DNA of 64,000 bases from positions 5,263,501 to 5,327,500 of the forward strand of contig NZ_CP027773.1 of assembly GCF_003019815.1 (NCBI RefSeq), given 5' to 3'. Source of the DNA: Variovorax sp. PMC12 (GTDB taxonomy: Bacteria > Pseudomonadota > Gammaproteobacteria > Burkholderiales > Burkholderiaceae_C). Of the stretch, positions 53,404-63,940 are shown piece by piece (the first letter of the stretch is position 1; every line of letters begins with the position of its first letter). The position numbers and the translations under genes were made by a program. Below the pieces are notes generated by a model. That model saw only the letters and a list, made by a program, of their open reading frames with translations, made no database searches and had not been told where the DNA came from.

Positions 53404-53406
53404 CGT

Positions 53407-54414
<1,008 letters not shown>

Positions 54415-54432
54415 GTTTCGTTCGTTCTGCGT

Positions 54433-55281
54433 TTATTTGTCGGTATCTACCAGGCCCTTGACGAACCACTTCTGCATCAGCACCACCACGATGCCCGGCG
54501 GCAGCATGGCGAGCACGGCGGTGGCCATGACCACGTTCCAGTCCACGGGCGATTCGCCGTTGCCGGTCATGGCCTTGATGCCGACCACGATCGGGTACAT
54601 GTTCTCGCTGGTCGCGGCGATCAGCGGCCAGAGGTACTGGTTCCAGCCGTAGATGAACTGGATCACGAACAGCGCCGCGATGCTGGTCTTCGACAGCGGC
54701 AGCAGGATGTCCTTGAAGAAGCGCATGGCCCCGGCGCCGTCCACCCGGGCGGCTTCCACCAGCTCGTCGGGCACCGTCAGGAAGAACTGGCGGAACAGGA
54801 AGGTGGCCGTGGCCGAGGCGATCAGCGGCACCGAGAGCCCGGCGAAGGTGTTGATCATGCCGAGGCTGGCGACCACCTGGTAGGTCGGGCCGATGCGCAC
54901 TTCGACCGGCAGCATCAGCGTGATGAAGATCAGCCAGAAGCACAGGCTGCGCAGCGGGAAGCGGAAGTACACCACCGCGAAGGCCGACAGCAGCGAGATG
55001 CTGATCTTGCCGAAGGTGATGATGAAGGTGATGACCGAGCTGACCCAGATCATGCGGGCCACCGACACGTTGGTGCTGGTGCGCCCGCCGCCGGTCAGCG
55101 CGGCCTTGTAGGTTTCCCAGAAGTTGGCGCCGGGCAGGATCGGCATCGGCGCCTGCATGATTTCCTGCGGCGTGTGCGTGGAGGCGACGAAGGCCAGGTA
55201 GATCGGGAAGACCACCAGCAGCACGCCGAAGATCATGATCGCGTGCGCGAGGATGCCGAGGGAGGGGCGGCGCTCAACCAT
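54433..55281 (-). CDS. ugpE: Glycerol-3-phosphate ABC transporter permease UgpE
   Basis: 282 residues with six membrane helices. The binding-protein-dependent permease EAA loop is ELVEAARVDGAGAMRFFKDILLPL (key residues EAA and G). The N-terminal block LVVFPIYLAFVASTHTPQEI is typical of UgpE. It pairs with UgpA in the inner membrane. ugpA lies 48 bases upstream. Confidence 0.95.
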   Translation of the reverse strand: MVERRPSLGILAHAIMIFGVLLVVFPIYLAFVASTHTPQEIMQAPMPILPGANFWETYKAALTGGGRTSTNVSVARMIWVSSVITFIITFGKISISLLSAFAVVYFRFPLRSLCFWLIFITLMLPVEVRIGPTYQVVASLGMINTFAGLSVPLIASATATFLFRQFFLTVPDELVEAARVDGAGAMRFFKDILLPLSKTSIAALFVIQFIYGWNQYLWPLIAATSENMYPIVVGIKAMTGNGESPVDWNVVMATAVLAMLPPGIVVVLMQKWFVKGLVDTDK

Positions 55282-55329
55282 GGCGGGCCTCCGTGGTGGT
55301 GGGATCGAGTTGCATGAGGGGGGAGGTCA

Positions 55330-56211
55330 TCAGTACTGGACCTTCTTTTCGACGTAGCGGAACTGCAGCACCGTGAGGCAGATGACGATGGCCATCAGCA
55401 CGACCGACTGCGCGGCCGCGCCGCCGAAGTCCATGCCGCGGAAGCCGTCGAAGTACACGCGGTAGACCAGCGTGGCGGTGTCCTTGCCGGGGCCGCCCTG
55501 CGTGGTGGCGTCGATGATCGCGAAGGTGTCGAAGAAGGCGTACACCATGTTGATCACCAGCAGGAAGAAGGTGGTGGGGGTGAGCAGGGGGAACTGGATC
55601 GTCCAGAAGCGGCGCATCGGGCGCGCGCCGTCGATGGCCGCGGCCTCGATCAGCGACTTAGGGATCGATTGCAGGCCCGCCAGGAAGAACAGGAAGTTGT
55701 ACGAGATCTGCTTCCAGACCGCCGCCATCACGACCAGCGCCATCGCGTCGCCGCCGTTGAGCAGGTGGTTCCAGCTGAAGCCCATCTTCTTGAGCCAGTA
55801 CGCGACGATGCCGATCGACGACGAGAACATGAACGACCAGAGCAGCCCGGTGACCACCGGCGCCACCGCGTACGGCAGGATCAGCACGCTGCGGTAGAAG
55901 CGCGAGCCGCGCACCACGCGGTCGGCAAAGACGGCCAGCACCAGCGCGATGGACAGGCCGAGCACCGTCACCAGCGTCGAGAAGATCAGCGTGGTCTGGA
56001 ACGACGCCATGTAGGTGCTGTCGTTCCACAGCGCCACGAAATTGTCGAATCCGACCCATGTGACCGAATTGCCGAAGGCATCCTGCTGCTGCAGCGACTG
56101 CACCAGCGCCTGGCCGGCGGGCCAGAAAAAGAAGACGCCGACGATGATCAGCTGCGGGGCGAGCAAAGCCCAGGGCAGCCAGCTCGAGCGGAAGAGGACG
56201 CGTTTTTCCAT
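55330..56211 (-). CDS. ugpA: Glycerol-3-phosphate ABC transporter permease UgpA
   Basis: 293 residues with six helices. The early ALLAPQLIIVGVFFFWPAGQALVQS region (described by its ends) and the EAA loop SLIEAAAIDGARPMRRFWTI (key EAA and G) mark UgpA. It forms the heterodimeric channel with UgpE. A 131-base gap with a hairpin separates it from ugpB. Confidence 0.95.
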   Translation of the reverse strand: MEKRVLFRSSWLPWALLAPQLIIVGVFFFWPAGQALVQSLQQQDAFGNSVTWVGFDNFVALWNDSTYMASFQTTLIFSTLVTVLGLSIALVLAVFADRVVRGSRFYRSVLILPYAVAPVVTGLLWSFMFSSSIGIVAYWLKKMGFSWNHLLNGGDAMALVVMAAVWKQISYNFLFFLAGLQSIPKSLIEAAAIDGARPMRRFWTIQFPLLTPTTFFLLVINMVYAFFDTFAIIDATTQGGPGKDTATLVYRVYFDGFRGMDFGGAAAQSVVLMAIVICLTVLQFRYVEKKVQY

Positions 56212-56253
56212 GGGAGAGGGCGTTCAGGTCACAGACACACTAAATAAGCAAAC

Positions 56254-56282
56254 AGCCAGCACTGCACGGGGGCAGGCTGGCT
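56254..56282 (-). terminator. Intercistronic hairpin between ugpB and ugpA
   Basis: AGCCAGC (56254-56260) pairs with GCTGGCT (56276-56282); an inner CTGC/GCAG stem continues after a one-base bulge, loop ACGGGG. On the minus strand TGTTTGCTTATTT follows. It likely reduces read-through so that the binding protein is made in excess. Confidence 0.6.
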
Positions 56283-56342
56283 TGCGATGTTAAAACGAAC
56301 CGAAACGAACATTCGTTCGCGCCGATTCGCCGGGTGCAGAGC

Positions 56343-57656
56343 TTACTTGTTTGCGGCCTGGAATTTCACCAAAAGTTCGTTTCCGCGCTTGACGGCGCTG
56401 TCCAGGGCTTCCTTCGGCGTCTTTTTACCGGTCCAGATCAGCTCGGTTTCCTCGTCTTCGATGGCGCGGATCTGGGGCAGGTTGCCCAGGCGCACGCCAC
56501 GCGACTTGTCGGTCGTCTTCTTGATCATCTGGTTCACGGCCACGTCGGTGCCCGGGTTTTCCTTGTAGAAGCCGGTCTTCTCGGTCAGCTCATAGGAAGC
56601 CATGGTGATCGGCAGGTAGCCGGTGCGCATGTGGCTCTCGGACTGGACCTTGGGGCTCGACAGGAAGGTGAAGAACGCGGCCACGCCCTTGTAGTTGGCG
56701 GCCGGCTTGCCCGACATCACCCACAGGCTGGCACCACCGACGATGGTGTTCTGGGGCGCGCCCTGCACGTCCGGGTAGTACGGCAGCGCCGACTCGGCGA
56801 ACTTGAACTTGGCGTCGCGCTTCACGCTGGCGTAGCTGCCCGACGAGCCGATGAACATGGCGCATTCACCCGAGGTGAACGAGGTGATGGGCTTGCTGGC
56901 GCGGCCCTTGTAGACGAACAGGCCCTGCTTGGCCATGTTGGACAGGTTCTCGAAGTGGCGAACGTGCAGCGGCGAGTTGAATTCCAGGCGCGCGTCGAGG
57001 CCGCCGAAGCCGTTGTTCTTGGTGGCGTACGAGGTGTTGTGCCAGGCCGAGAAGCTCTCGAGCTGGGCCCAGCTCATCCAAGAGGTGGTGAACGGGCACT
57101 GGTTGCCGCTGGCCTTGAGCTTGGCGGCGGCCGCAACGACCTCAGGCCAGGTGGCGGGGGCCTTTTCAGGGTCCAGGCCGGCGGTCTTGAAGGCGTCCTT
57201 GTTGTAATAGAACACCGTCGTCGAGCTGTTGAACGGGAACGACAGCATCTGGCCGTTGGGGGCCGTGTAGTAGCCGGCCACGGCGGGGATGTAGGCCTTG
57301 GGGTCGAACTTCTGGCCGCCTTCCTTCATGACGTCGGCCACGGGCTTGATGGCGCCCTTGGAGTACATCATGGTGGCGGTGCCCACTTCGAACACCTGGA
57401 GGATGTCGGGCGCGTTGCCCGAGCGGAAGGCGGCGATGCCGGCGGCCATGGACTGGTCGTATTCGCCCTTGTAGGTGGGAACGACCTTGTAGTCCTTCTG
57501 GCTCTCGTTGAACTGCTTGGCCAGGTCGTTGACCCAGTCGTTCAGGGCGCCATCCATCGAATGCCACCACTGGATTTCAGTCTGGGCCTGGGCGAGAACT
57601 GGCATCACCAGCGAGGTGGCCAGCGCCGAAGCGATGGCGAGCGTCTTGAAGCGCAT
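56343..57656 (-). CDS. ugpB: Glycerol-3-phosphate ABC transporter binding protein UgpB
   Basis: 437 residues with a Sec signal cleaved near LAQAQTEIQ (residue about 24). The mature extracellular-solute-binding protein family 1 fold begins IQWWHSMDGALNDWVNDLA, typical of UgpB. Ending KGNELLVKFQAANK, it is full length. It binds glycerol-3-phosphate or glycerophosphocholine in the periplasm. It is the first gene of the ugp operon and is divergent from serA. Confidence 0.95.
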   Translation of the reverse strand: MRFKTLAIASALATSLVMPVLAQAQTEIQWWHSMDGALNDWVNDLAKQFNESQKDYKVVPTYKGEYDQSMAAGIAAFRSGNAPDILQVFEVGTATMMYSKGAIKPVADVMKEGGQKFDPKAYIPAVAGYYTAPNGQMLSFPFNSSTTVFYYNKDAFKTAGLDPEKAPATWPEVVAAAAKLKASGNQCPFTTSWMSWAQLESFSAWHNTSYATKNNGFGGLDARLEFNSPLHVRHFENLSNMAKQGLFVYKGRASKPITSFTSGECAMFIGSSGSYASVKRDAKFKFAESALPYYPDVQGAPQNTIVGGASLWVMSGKPAANYKGVAAFFTFLSSPKVQSESHMRTGYLPITMASYELTEKTGFYKENPGTDVAVNQMIKKTTDKSRGVRLGNLPQIRAIEDEETELIWTGKKTPKEALDSAVKRGNELLVKFQAANK

Positions 57657-57705
57657 GAAGAAAACTCCTGAGGGTTTGAGAAACCCGCGATATTAGGTTA
57701 CGAAT

Positions 57706-57740
57706 ATGAACGTTTCGCGGCGATTGTTTTCGCATGAACG
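57706..57740. promoter_or_regulatory. ATGAACG direct repeats in ugpB-serA divergent region
   Basis: ATGAACG occurs at 57706-57712 and 57734-57740, 28 bases apart, in the 176-base region between ugpB and serA. I see no convincing Pho box; the repeats might be regulator contacts. Confidence 0.25.
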
Positions 57741-57832
57741 CGATTTCACTCAAACCGGGGAAACCCTTTTGACCATCCGCGCTCCTGTTTGGTGCATCGG
57801 CTTGCTGCGCTGCACCATGCTAGCCTTCGGGA

Positions 57833-59062
57833 ATGAGCAAAACCTCTCTCGACAAAAGCAAGATCAAGTTCCTTCTTCTTGAGGGCATTCATCCTTCGGC
57901 CATCGAGGTGATCCGCGAGGCCGGCTACAGTCAGATCGAGACCCTGCCCAAGGCCCTGCAGGGCGAAGAGCTCAAGGCCAAGCTGGCCGACGTGCACTTC
58001 CTGGGCATCCGGTCGCAAAGCCAGCTCACGGCCGACGTGCTGTCGGCCGCGCCTAAGCTGGTGGCGGTGGGCTGCTTCTGCATCGGCACCAACCAGGTCG
58101 ACCTGGACGCCGCCCGCGAGCGCGGCGTGGCGGTTTTCAACGCTCCCTACTCCAACACCCGCTCGGTGGCCGAACTGGTGCTGGCCGAGGCCATCCTGCT
58201 GCTGCGCGGCATCCCGGAGAAAAACGCCCTGGCGCACCGCGGCGGCTGGCTCAAGTCGGCCGTCAATTCGCACGAAATCCGCGGCAAGACGCTGGGCATC
58301 GTGGGCTACGGCTCCATCGGCACCCAGCTTTCCGTGCTGGCCGAAGCGCTGGGCATGCATGTGGCCTTCTACGACGTGGTCAGCAAGCTGCCGCTGGGCA
58401 ATGCCCGCCAGGTGCCCAAGCTGCACGACCTGCTGGCCCAGAGCGACATCGTGACCATGCACGTGCCCGAGCTGCCGTCCACCAAGTGGATGATCGGCGA
58501 GGCCGAAATCGCCGCCATGAAGCCGGGCGGCATCCTGATCAACGCCGCGCGCGGCACCGTCGTCGAGATCGACGCCCTGGCCGCCGCCATCAAGGCCAGG
58601 AAGCTCTGGGGCGCCGCCATCGACGTGTTCCCGGTCGAGCCGGGCAGCAACAAGGACGAGTTCGTGTCCCCGCTGCGCGGCCTGGACAACGTGATCCTGA
58701 CCCCGCACATCGGCGGCTCGACCATGGAGGCGCAGGCCAACATCGGCGGGGAAGTGGCGGAGAAGCTGGTCAAGTACAGCGACAACGGCACCTCGATCTC
58801 GTCGGTCAACTTCCCCGAGGTGGCGCTGCCCGCGCACCCCGGCAAGCACCGCCTGCTGCACATCCACCGGAACGTGCCGGGCGTGCTGTCGGAGATCAAC
58901 AAGATCTTCTCGGACAACAACATCAACATCGCCTCGCAGTACCTGCAGACCAACGAGAAGGTCGGCTACGTGGTGATGGACATCGACGCCGCCTCGTCCG
59001 ACCTGGCGCTGGAGAAGCTGGCCAAGGTGAACGGCACCATCCGCAGCCGCGTGCTGTTCTGA
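57833..59062 (+). CDS. serA: D-3-phosphoglycerate dehydrogenase SerA
   Basis: 409 residues, the E. coli-type length with a C-terminal ACT domain. It oxidises 3-phosphoglycerate in the first step of serine synthesis. The NAD site is GIVGYGSIGTQL, the active-site His/Glu region is TPHIGGSTMEAQ and the Arg loop is INAARGTVV. The ACT domain (HIHRNVPGVLSEINKIF onward) gives serine feedback inhibition. It is divergent from ugpB. Confidence 0.97.
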   Translation: MSKTSLDKSKIKFLLLEGIHPSAIEVIREAGYSQIETLPKALQGEELKAKLADVHFLGIRSQSQLTADVLSAAPKLVAVGCFCIGTNQVDLDAARERGVAVFNAPYSNTRSVAELVLAEAILLLRGIPEKNALAHRGGWLKSAVNSHEIRGKTLGIVGYGSIGTQLSVLAEALGMHVAFYDVVSKLPLGNARQVPKLHDLLAQSDIVTMHVPELPSTKWMIGEAEIAAMKPGGILINAARGTVVEIDALAAAIKARKLWGAAIDVFPVEPGSNKDEFVSPLRGLDNVILTPHIGGSTMEAQANIGGEVAEKLVKYSDNGTSISSVNFPEVALPAHPGKHRLLHIHRNVPGVLSEINKIFSDNNINIASQYLQTNEKVGYVVMDIDAASSDLALEKLAKVNGTIRSRVLF

Positions 59063-59205
59063 GCTTTTCCGGGGTGCCGGGACGCGGCACCGCCGCGCTT
59101 AGCACAAGGGCGTAGCGGGCGCCACGAGGCAAGACCCCAGTCGCTGCCCTAAAATCTCCGGCCCGGCTGAGTGGGCGCGCAGCGCCTGGCCGAGGCGCCA
59201 CCCCG

Positions 59206-62200
59206 ATGAATGCTCCGACCGCGTTGAATACGCTGTTGTCACAGGCCGCAGAGCCTGTGCGACTGCGCGAGATCCCGTACAACTACACCAGTTTCTCCGA
59301 CCGCGAGATCGTGATTCGCCTGCTGGGCGAACGCGGCTGGGACCTGCTCCAGAACCTGCGCGCCGAGCGCCGCACCGGCCGATCGGCGCGCATGCTCTAC
59401 GAGGTGCTGGGCGACATCTGGGTCGTGCAGCGCAACCCCTATCTCGTCGACGACCTGCTCGACAACCCGCGCCGGCGCGGCCAACTGGTCGATGCCCTCA
59501 GGCACCGCCTGGCCGAAGTGCAGAAGCGACGCACCCCCGACAGCGACCTGCCGCGCGACCAGCTCGTGGGCGAGCTCACCGGCCTGGTGGGCGACGCCGT
59601 GGCTGCCTTCGACACCAAGTTCCGCGACGTCGCCGCCCTGCGCCGCAAGGCCACGCGCGTGCTGCGCCGGCTCACGGCCAAGGACAACATCAAGTTCGAC
59701 GGGCTGTCGCGCGTGTCGCATGTGACGGACGCCACCGACTGGCGCGTGGAGTACCCCTTCGTGGTGCTGTGCCCCGACACCGAGGCCGAGATGGCGCTGC
59801 TGGTCAAGGGCTGCATCGAGCTGGGCCTGACCATCATTCCGCGCGGGGGCGGCACCGGCTACACCGGCGGCGCCATTCCGCTGACCTGGAAGAGCGTGGT
59901 CATCAACACCGAGAAGCTCGAGGCGATGACCGAGGTCGAGCATGTCTCGCTGCCCGGCCTGGATGCGTCCGTGCCGACCATCTGGACCGAGGCCGGCGTG
60001 GTCACGCAGCGCGTGGCCGACGCGGCCGAGCGCGCGGGCTTCGTGTTCGCGGTCGACCCGACCTCTGCCGAAGCCTCCTGCGTGGGCGGCAACGTGGCCA
60101 TGAACGCGGGCGGCAAGAAGGCCGTGCTCTGGGGTACGGCGCTCGACAACCTCGCCTCGTGGCGCATGGTCACGCCGCAGGCCGAATGGCTCGAAGTCAC
60201 GCGCTTCGGCCACAACCTCGGCAAGATCCACGACGCCGAGAGCGCCGTGTTCGAGCTGCAGTACTACGCGGCCGACGGCAAGACCAAGCTGCGCACCGAG
60301 CGCCTGGACATCCCGGGCCGCACCTTCCGCAAGGAAGGCCTCGGCAAGGACGTGACCGACAAGTTCCTGTCGGGCCTGCCGGGCATCCAGAAAGAGGGCT
60401 GCGACGGCCTCATCACCAGCTGCCGCTGGGTGGTGCACCGCATGCCGGCGCACACCCGCACCGTCTGCCTGGAGTTCTTCGGCAACGCCAAGGACGCGGT
60501 GCCCAGCATCGTCGAGATCAAGGACTTCATGTTCGCCGAGCAGAAGCGCTCCGGCGTGCTGCTGGCCGGCCTGGAGCACCTGGACGACCGCTACCTGAAG
60601 GCGGTGGGCTACGCCACCAAGTCGAAGAAGCACGGCGGCCTTCCCAAGATGGTGCTGTTCGGCGACATCGCCGGTGACGACGCCGATGCGGTGGCCCGCG
60701 TCACCTCGGAAGTGGTGCGCATCGCCAATTCGCGCAGCGGCGAAGGCTTCATCGCCATCAGCCCCGAGGCGCGCAAGAAGTTCTGGCTCGACCGCAAGCG
60801 CACGGCCGCCATCAGCAAGCACACCAACGCCTTCAAGATCAACGAAGACGTGGTGATCCCGCTGCCGCGCATGGCCGAGTACAGCGACGGCATCGAGCGC
60901 ATCAACATCGAGCTGTCGCTGCAGAACAAGCTGGCGCTGACCGACGAGCTGGAGGCCTTTCTCACGCGGGGCAACCTGCCGCTGGGCAAGACCGACGACG
61001 CGCACGAGATTCCCGCGGCCGAACTGCTCGAGGACCGCGTGGCGCAGGCCGTGGCGCTGGTGCAAGAGGTGCGGGCGCTGTGGGCCGGCTGGCTGCGCGA
61101 TGTCGATGCGCAGTTCACGCAGCTGCAGGACCACACCCTGCGCGCGAGCTGGAAGACGCAGCTGCGCCAGCCGCTGCAGGAGATTTTCTCGGGCGCCGAA
61201 TTCGCGCCGATCCTGGCCGAATGCACGGCCATCCACAAGCGCGTGCTCAAGGGCCGCGTGTGGGTCGCGCTGCACATGCACGCGGGCGACGGCAACGTGC
61301 ACACCAACATTCCCGTCAACAGCGACAACTACGAGATGCTGCAGACCGCGCACGCCGCGGTGGTGCGCATCATGGCGCTGGCGCGCAGCCTCGACGGCGT
61401 GATCTCGGGCGAGCACGGCATCGGCATCACCAAGCTTGAATTCCTGAGCGACGAGGAACTGCGCCCGTTCACTGAGTACAAGGCCAAGGTCGATCCCGAA
61501 GGCCGCTTCAACAAGGGCAAGCTGCTGCGCGCGCCCGCCGGCCAGGTCGAGACGCTGCATGCCGACCTGACCAACGCCTACACGCCGAGCTTCGGCCTCA
61601 TGGGCCACGAGTCGCTGATCATGCAGCAGAGCGACATCGGCGCCATTGCCGACAGCGTGAAGGACTGCCTGCGCTGCGGCAAGTGCAAGCCGGTGTGCGC
61701 CACGCACGTGCCGCGCGCCAACCTGCTCTACAGCCCGCGCAACAAGATCCTCGCCACCTCGCTGCTGGTGGAGGCCTTCCTTTACGAAGAGCAGACGCGG
61801 CGCGGCGTGAGCATCAAGCACTGGGAAGAGTTCGAGGACGTGGCCGACCACTGCACCGTGTGCCACAAGTGCCTCACGCCGTGCCCGGTGAAGATCGACT
61901 TCGGCGACGTGTCGATGAACATGCGCAACCTGCTGCGCAAGATGGGCCAGAAGAGCTTCCGCCCCGGCAACGCGGCCGCGATGTTCTTCCTCAACGCGAC
62001 CAACCCGCAGACCATCAAGACGATGCGCGCGGGCATGGTGGGCGTGGGCTTCAAGGCGCAGCGCCTGGCCAACGACCTGCTGCGCGGCCTCGCGAAGAAG
62101 CAGACCGCCGCGCCCCCGGCGTCGCTGGGCGCGGCGCCCATCAAAGAGCAGGTGATCCACTTCATCAACAAGAAGATGCCGGGCGGCCTGCCCAAGCAGA

Positions 62201-63084
62201 CGGCGCGCGCGCTGCTCGACATCGAGGATGCCGACTACGTGCCGATCATCCGCAACCCGAAGGCCACCACCTCGGAGACCGAGGCGGTCTTCTACTTCCC
62301 GGGGTGCGGTTCGGAGCGGCTGTTCTCGCAGGTGGGGCTGGCCACGCAGGCCATGCTGTGGCATGTGGGCGTGCAGACCGTGCTGCCGCCGGGCTACCTG
62401 TGCTGCGGATATCCGCAGCGCGGCAGCGGCCAGTTCGACAAGGCCGAGAAGATGATCACGGACAACCGCGTGCTCTTCCACCGCGTGGCCAACACGCTCA
62501 ACTACCTCGACATCAAGACGGTGGTGGTGAGCTGCGGCACTTGCTACGACCAGCTGCAGGGCTACCAGTTCGACAAGATCTTCCCGGGCTGCCGCATCAT
62601 CGACATCCACGAGTACCTGCTCGAAAAGGGCATCACGCTGGCCGATGCCGGCGGTGGCGGCTACCTGTACCACGACCCCTGCCATTCGCCGATGAAGCAG
62701 CAGGACCCGATGAAGACCGTGAAGGCGCTGGTCGGCGACAACGTGCTCAAGAACGACCGCTGCTGCGGCGAGTCGGGCACGCTGGGCGTTTCGCGGCCCG
62801 ACATCTCCACGCAGATCCGCTTCCGCAAGGAAGAAGAGCTGAAGAAGGGCGAGGCCGCGCTGCGCGACAGCGGCAAGGTCGGCGCACAGGACAACGTGAA
62901 GATCCTCACCAGCTGCCCGAGCTGCCTGCAGGGCCTCTCGCGCTACGGCAACGACCTGAACAACGGCCTGCTCGAAGCCGACTACATCGTGGTCGAGATG
63001 GCCAACAAGATCCTCGGCGCCGACTGGATGCCCACCTACGTGGCGGCCGCCAACCAGGGCGGCATCGAGCGGGTGCTGGTATGA
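59206..63084 (+). CDS. Large FAD-linked and Fe-S oxidoreductase (DUF3683 type)
   Basis: 1292 residues. A DUF3683 region (about 1-150) comes first. An FAD-binding type 4 domain follows with PRGGGTGYTGGAIPL near 211-225, then an FAD-oxidase C domain ending near GEHGIGITK (about 735). Two [4Fe-4S] motifs follow: C821-LRCGKCKPVC and C883-TVCHKCLTPC. Two cysteine-rich CCG-type domains then include GCGSERL, CGTCYDQLQG, CCGESGTLG and SCPSC. It joins GlcD/GlpC- or LldE-like functions in one chain, so it probably oxidises a 2-hydroxy acid and passes electrons to quinone. The substrate is unknown. Its stop overlaps the HIT gene start. Confidence 0.9.
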   Translation: MNAPTALNTLLSQAAEPVRLREIPYNYTSFSDREIVIRLLGERGWDLLQNLRAERRTGRSARMLYEVLGDIWVVQRNPYLVDDLLDNPRRRGQLVDALRHRLAEVQKRRTPDSDLPRDQLVGELTGLVGDAVAAFDTKFRDVAALRRKATRVLRRLTAKDNIKFDGLSRVSHVTDATDWRVEYPFVVLCPDTEAEMALLVKGCIELGLTIIPRGGGTGYTGGAIPLTWKSVVINTEKLEAMTEVEHVSLPGLDASVPTIWTEAGVVTQRVADAAERAGFVFAVDPTSAEASCVGGNVAMNAGGKKAVLWGTALDNLASWRMVTPQAEWLEVTRFGHNLGKIHDAESAVFELQYYAADGKTKLRTERLDIPGRTFRKEGLGKDVTDKFLSGLPGIQKEGCDGLITSCRWVVHRMPAHTRTVCLEFFGNAKDAVPSIVEIKDFMFAEQKRSGVLLAGLEHLDDRYLKAVGYATKSKKHGGLPKMVLFGDIAGDDADAVARVTSEVVRIANSRSGEGFIAISPEARKKFWLDRKRTAAISKHTNAFKINEDVVIPLPRMAEYSDGIERINIELSLQNKLALTDELEAFLTRGNLPLGKTDDAHEIPAAELLEDRVAQAVALVQEVRALWAGWLRDVDAQFTQLQDHTLRASWKTQLRQPLQEIFSGAEFAPILAECTAIHKRVLKGRVWVALHMHAGDGNVHTNIPVNSDNYEMLQTAHAAVVRIMALARSLDGVISGEHGIGITKLEFLSDEELRPFTEYKAKVDPEGRFNKGKLLRAPAGQVETLHADLTNAYTPSFGLMGHESLIMQQSDIGAIADSVKDCLRCGKCKPVCATHVPRANLLYSPRNKILATSLLVEAFLYEEQTRRGVSIKHWEEFEDVADHCTVCHKCLTPCPVKIDFGDVSMNMRNLLRKMGQKSFRPGNAAAMFFLNATNPQTIKTMRAGMVGVGFKAQRLANDLLRGLAKKQTAAPPASLGAAPIKEQVIHFINKKMPGGLPKQTARALLDIEDADYVPIIRNPKATTSETEAVFYFPGCGSERLFSQVGLATQAMLWHVGVQTVLPPGYLCCGYPQRGSGQFDKAEKMITDNRVLFHRVANTLNYLDIKTVVVSCGTCYDQLQGYQFDKIFPGCRIIDIHEYLLEKGITLADAGGGGYLYHDPCHSPMKQQDPMKTVKALVGDNVLKNDRCCGESGTLGVSRPDISTQIRFRKEEELKKGEAALRDSGKVGAQDNVKILTSCPSCLQGLSRYGNDLNNGLLEADYIVVEMANKILGADWMPTYVAAANQGGIERVLV

Positions 63085-63527
63085 CGGGGGCGGCGCGGCA
63101 AGGCTGCGTGCTCTGCGAAGGCCCGGGCGGGCGCCTCGTGTTCGAGGGCGCGAAGCTGCGCGTCATCCATGCGGAGGAGGCGGGCTTCCCGGCCTTCTAT
63201 CGCGTGGTCTGGCGCGACCATGCGGCGGAGTTCTCCGACCTGGACGCAGCCGATCGCGTGCTGTGCATGGAGGCGGTGGCCGTGGTCGAGCAATGCATGC
63301 GCGAGCGGCTCAAGCCCGCCAAGATGAACATCGCCGCGCTCGGCAACATGGTGCCGCATCTGCATTGGCACGTGATCGCGCGCTTTGCCGGCGACAGCCA
63401 TTTCCCCGGCTCCGTGTGGGCTCCGGCGCAGCGCGAGCGCAATGCGGCACACGAGGCGGAGATCGCCTCGCAGCTGCAGGCCCTGGAGGCTGCGATGATC
63501 GAGCGACTGGGCACAAGGAATTTCTGA
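63081..63527 (+). CDS. HIT-family hydrolase
   Basis: 148 residues from ATG 63081, overlapping the previous stop in ATGA. The histidine triad is HLHWHVIARF, and CVLCEGPGG near the start gives a CxxC zinc-like pair. Members hydrolyse nucleotide phosphoramidates or dinucleotides. The N1-type block NIAALGNMVPHLHWH is typical of the branch seen beside DUF971 genes in beta-proteobacteria. Substrate not known. Confidence 0.9.
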   Translation: MTGAARQGCVLCEGPGGRLVFEGAKLRVIHAEEAGFPAFYRVVWRDHAAEFSDLDAADRVLCMEAVAVVEQCMRERLKPAKMNIAALGNMVPHLHWHVIARFAGDSHFPGSVWAPAQRERNAAHEAEIASQLQALEAAMIERLGTRNF

Positions 63528-63940
63528 TGGCAGGCTTGAAACCGGGCGCACCGACGCCGCAATCGATCACCGTTCACGGCCAGTCGCGCGTGCTCGAGGT
63601 GGGCTTCTCGGACGGCGCGAGCTTTCGCATTCCCTTCGAGCTGATGCGCATCTACTCGCCTTCGGCCGAAGTGCAGGGCCATGGCCCGGGCCAGGAAATA
63701 CTGCAGACCGGCAAGCGCGACGTGGAGCTGGTCGACCTCGAAGCCGTGGGCAACTATGCCGTGCAGCCGACCTTCAGCGACGGCCACAACACTGGCATCT
63801 ACTCGTGGGACCTGCTCTACGAACTGGGCGCGAAGCAGGCCGAGCTGTGGGCCACTTACGAGCAGAGGCTGGCCGCTGCAGGCGTCGATCGCGACGCGCC
63901 GATGATCGAGCAGGGCGGGCACGGCTGCAGCAGCCACTGA
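63527..63940 (+). CDS. DUF971 protein (gamma-butyrobetaine hydroxylase-like N-terminal domain)
   Basis: 137 residues from ATG 63527, sharing one base with the HIT stop (TGATG). The DUF971 fold shows VLEVGFSDGASFRIPFELMR and ...FSDGHNTGIYSWDLLYELG (given by their core residues). The C-terminal GHGCSSH may bind metal. In many beta-proteobacteria this gene lies immediately upstream of ubiE; the window ends before that can be checked. Function is not established; links to Fe-S assembly have been proposed for the family. Confidence 0.88.
   Translation: MAGLKPGAPTPQSITVHGQSRVLEVGFSDGASFRIPFELMRIYSPSAEVQGHGPGQEILQTGKRDVELVDLEAVGNYAVQPTFSDGHNTGIYSWDLLYELGAKQAELWATYEQRLAAAGVDRDAPMIEQGGHGCSSH

Noticed and set aside
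59239..62685. Minus-strand open frame of 1148 codons opposite the flavin/Fe-S gene
   Set aside because: Same antisense composition; the plus-strand frame has complete FAD and Fe-S motifs.
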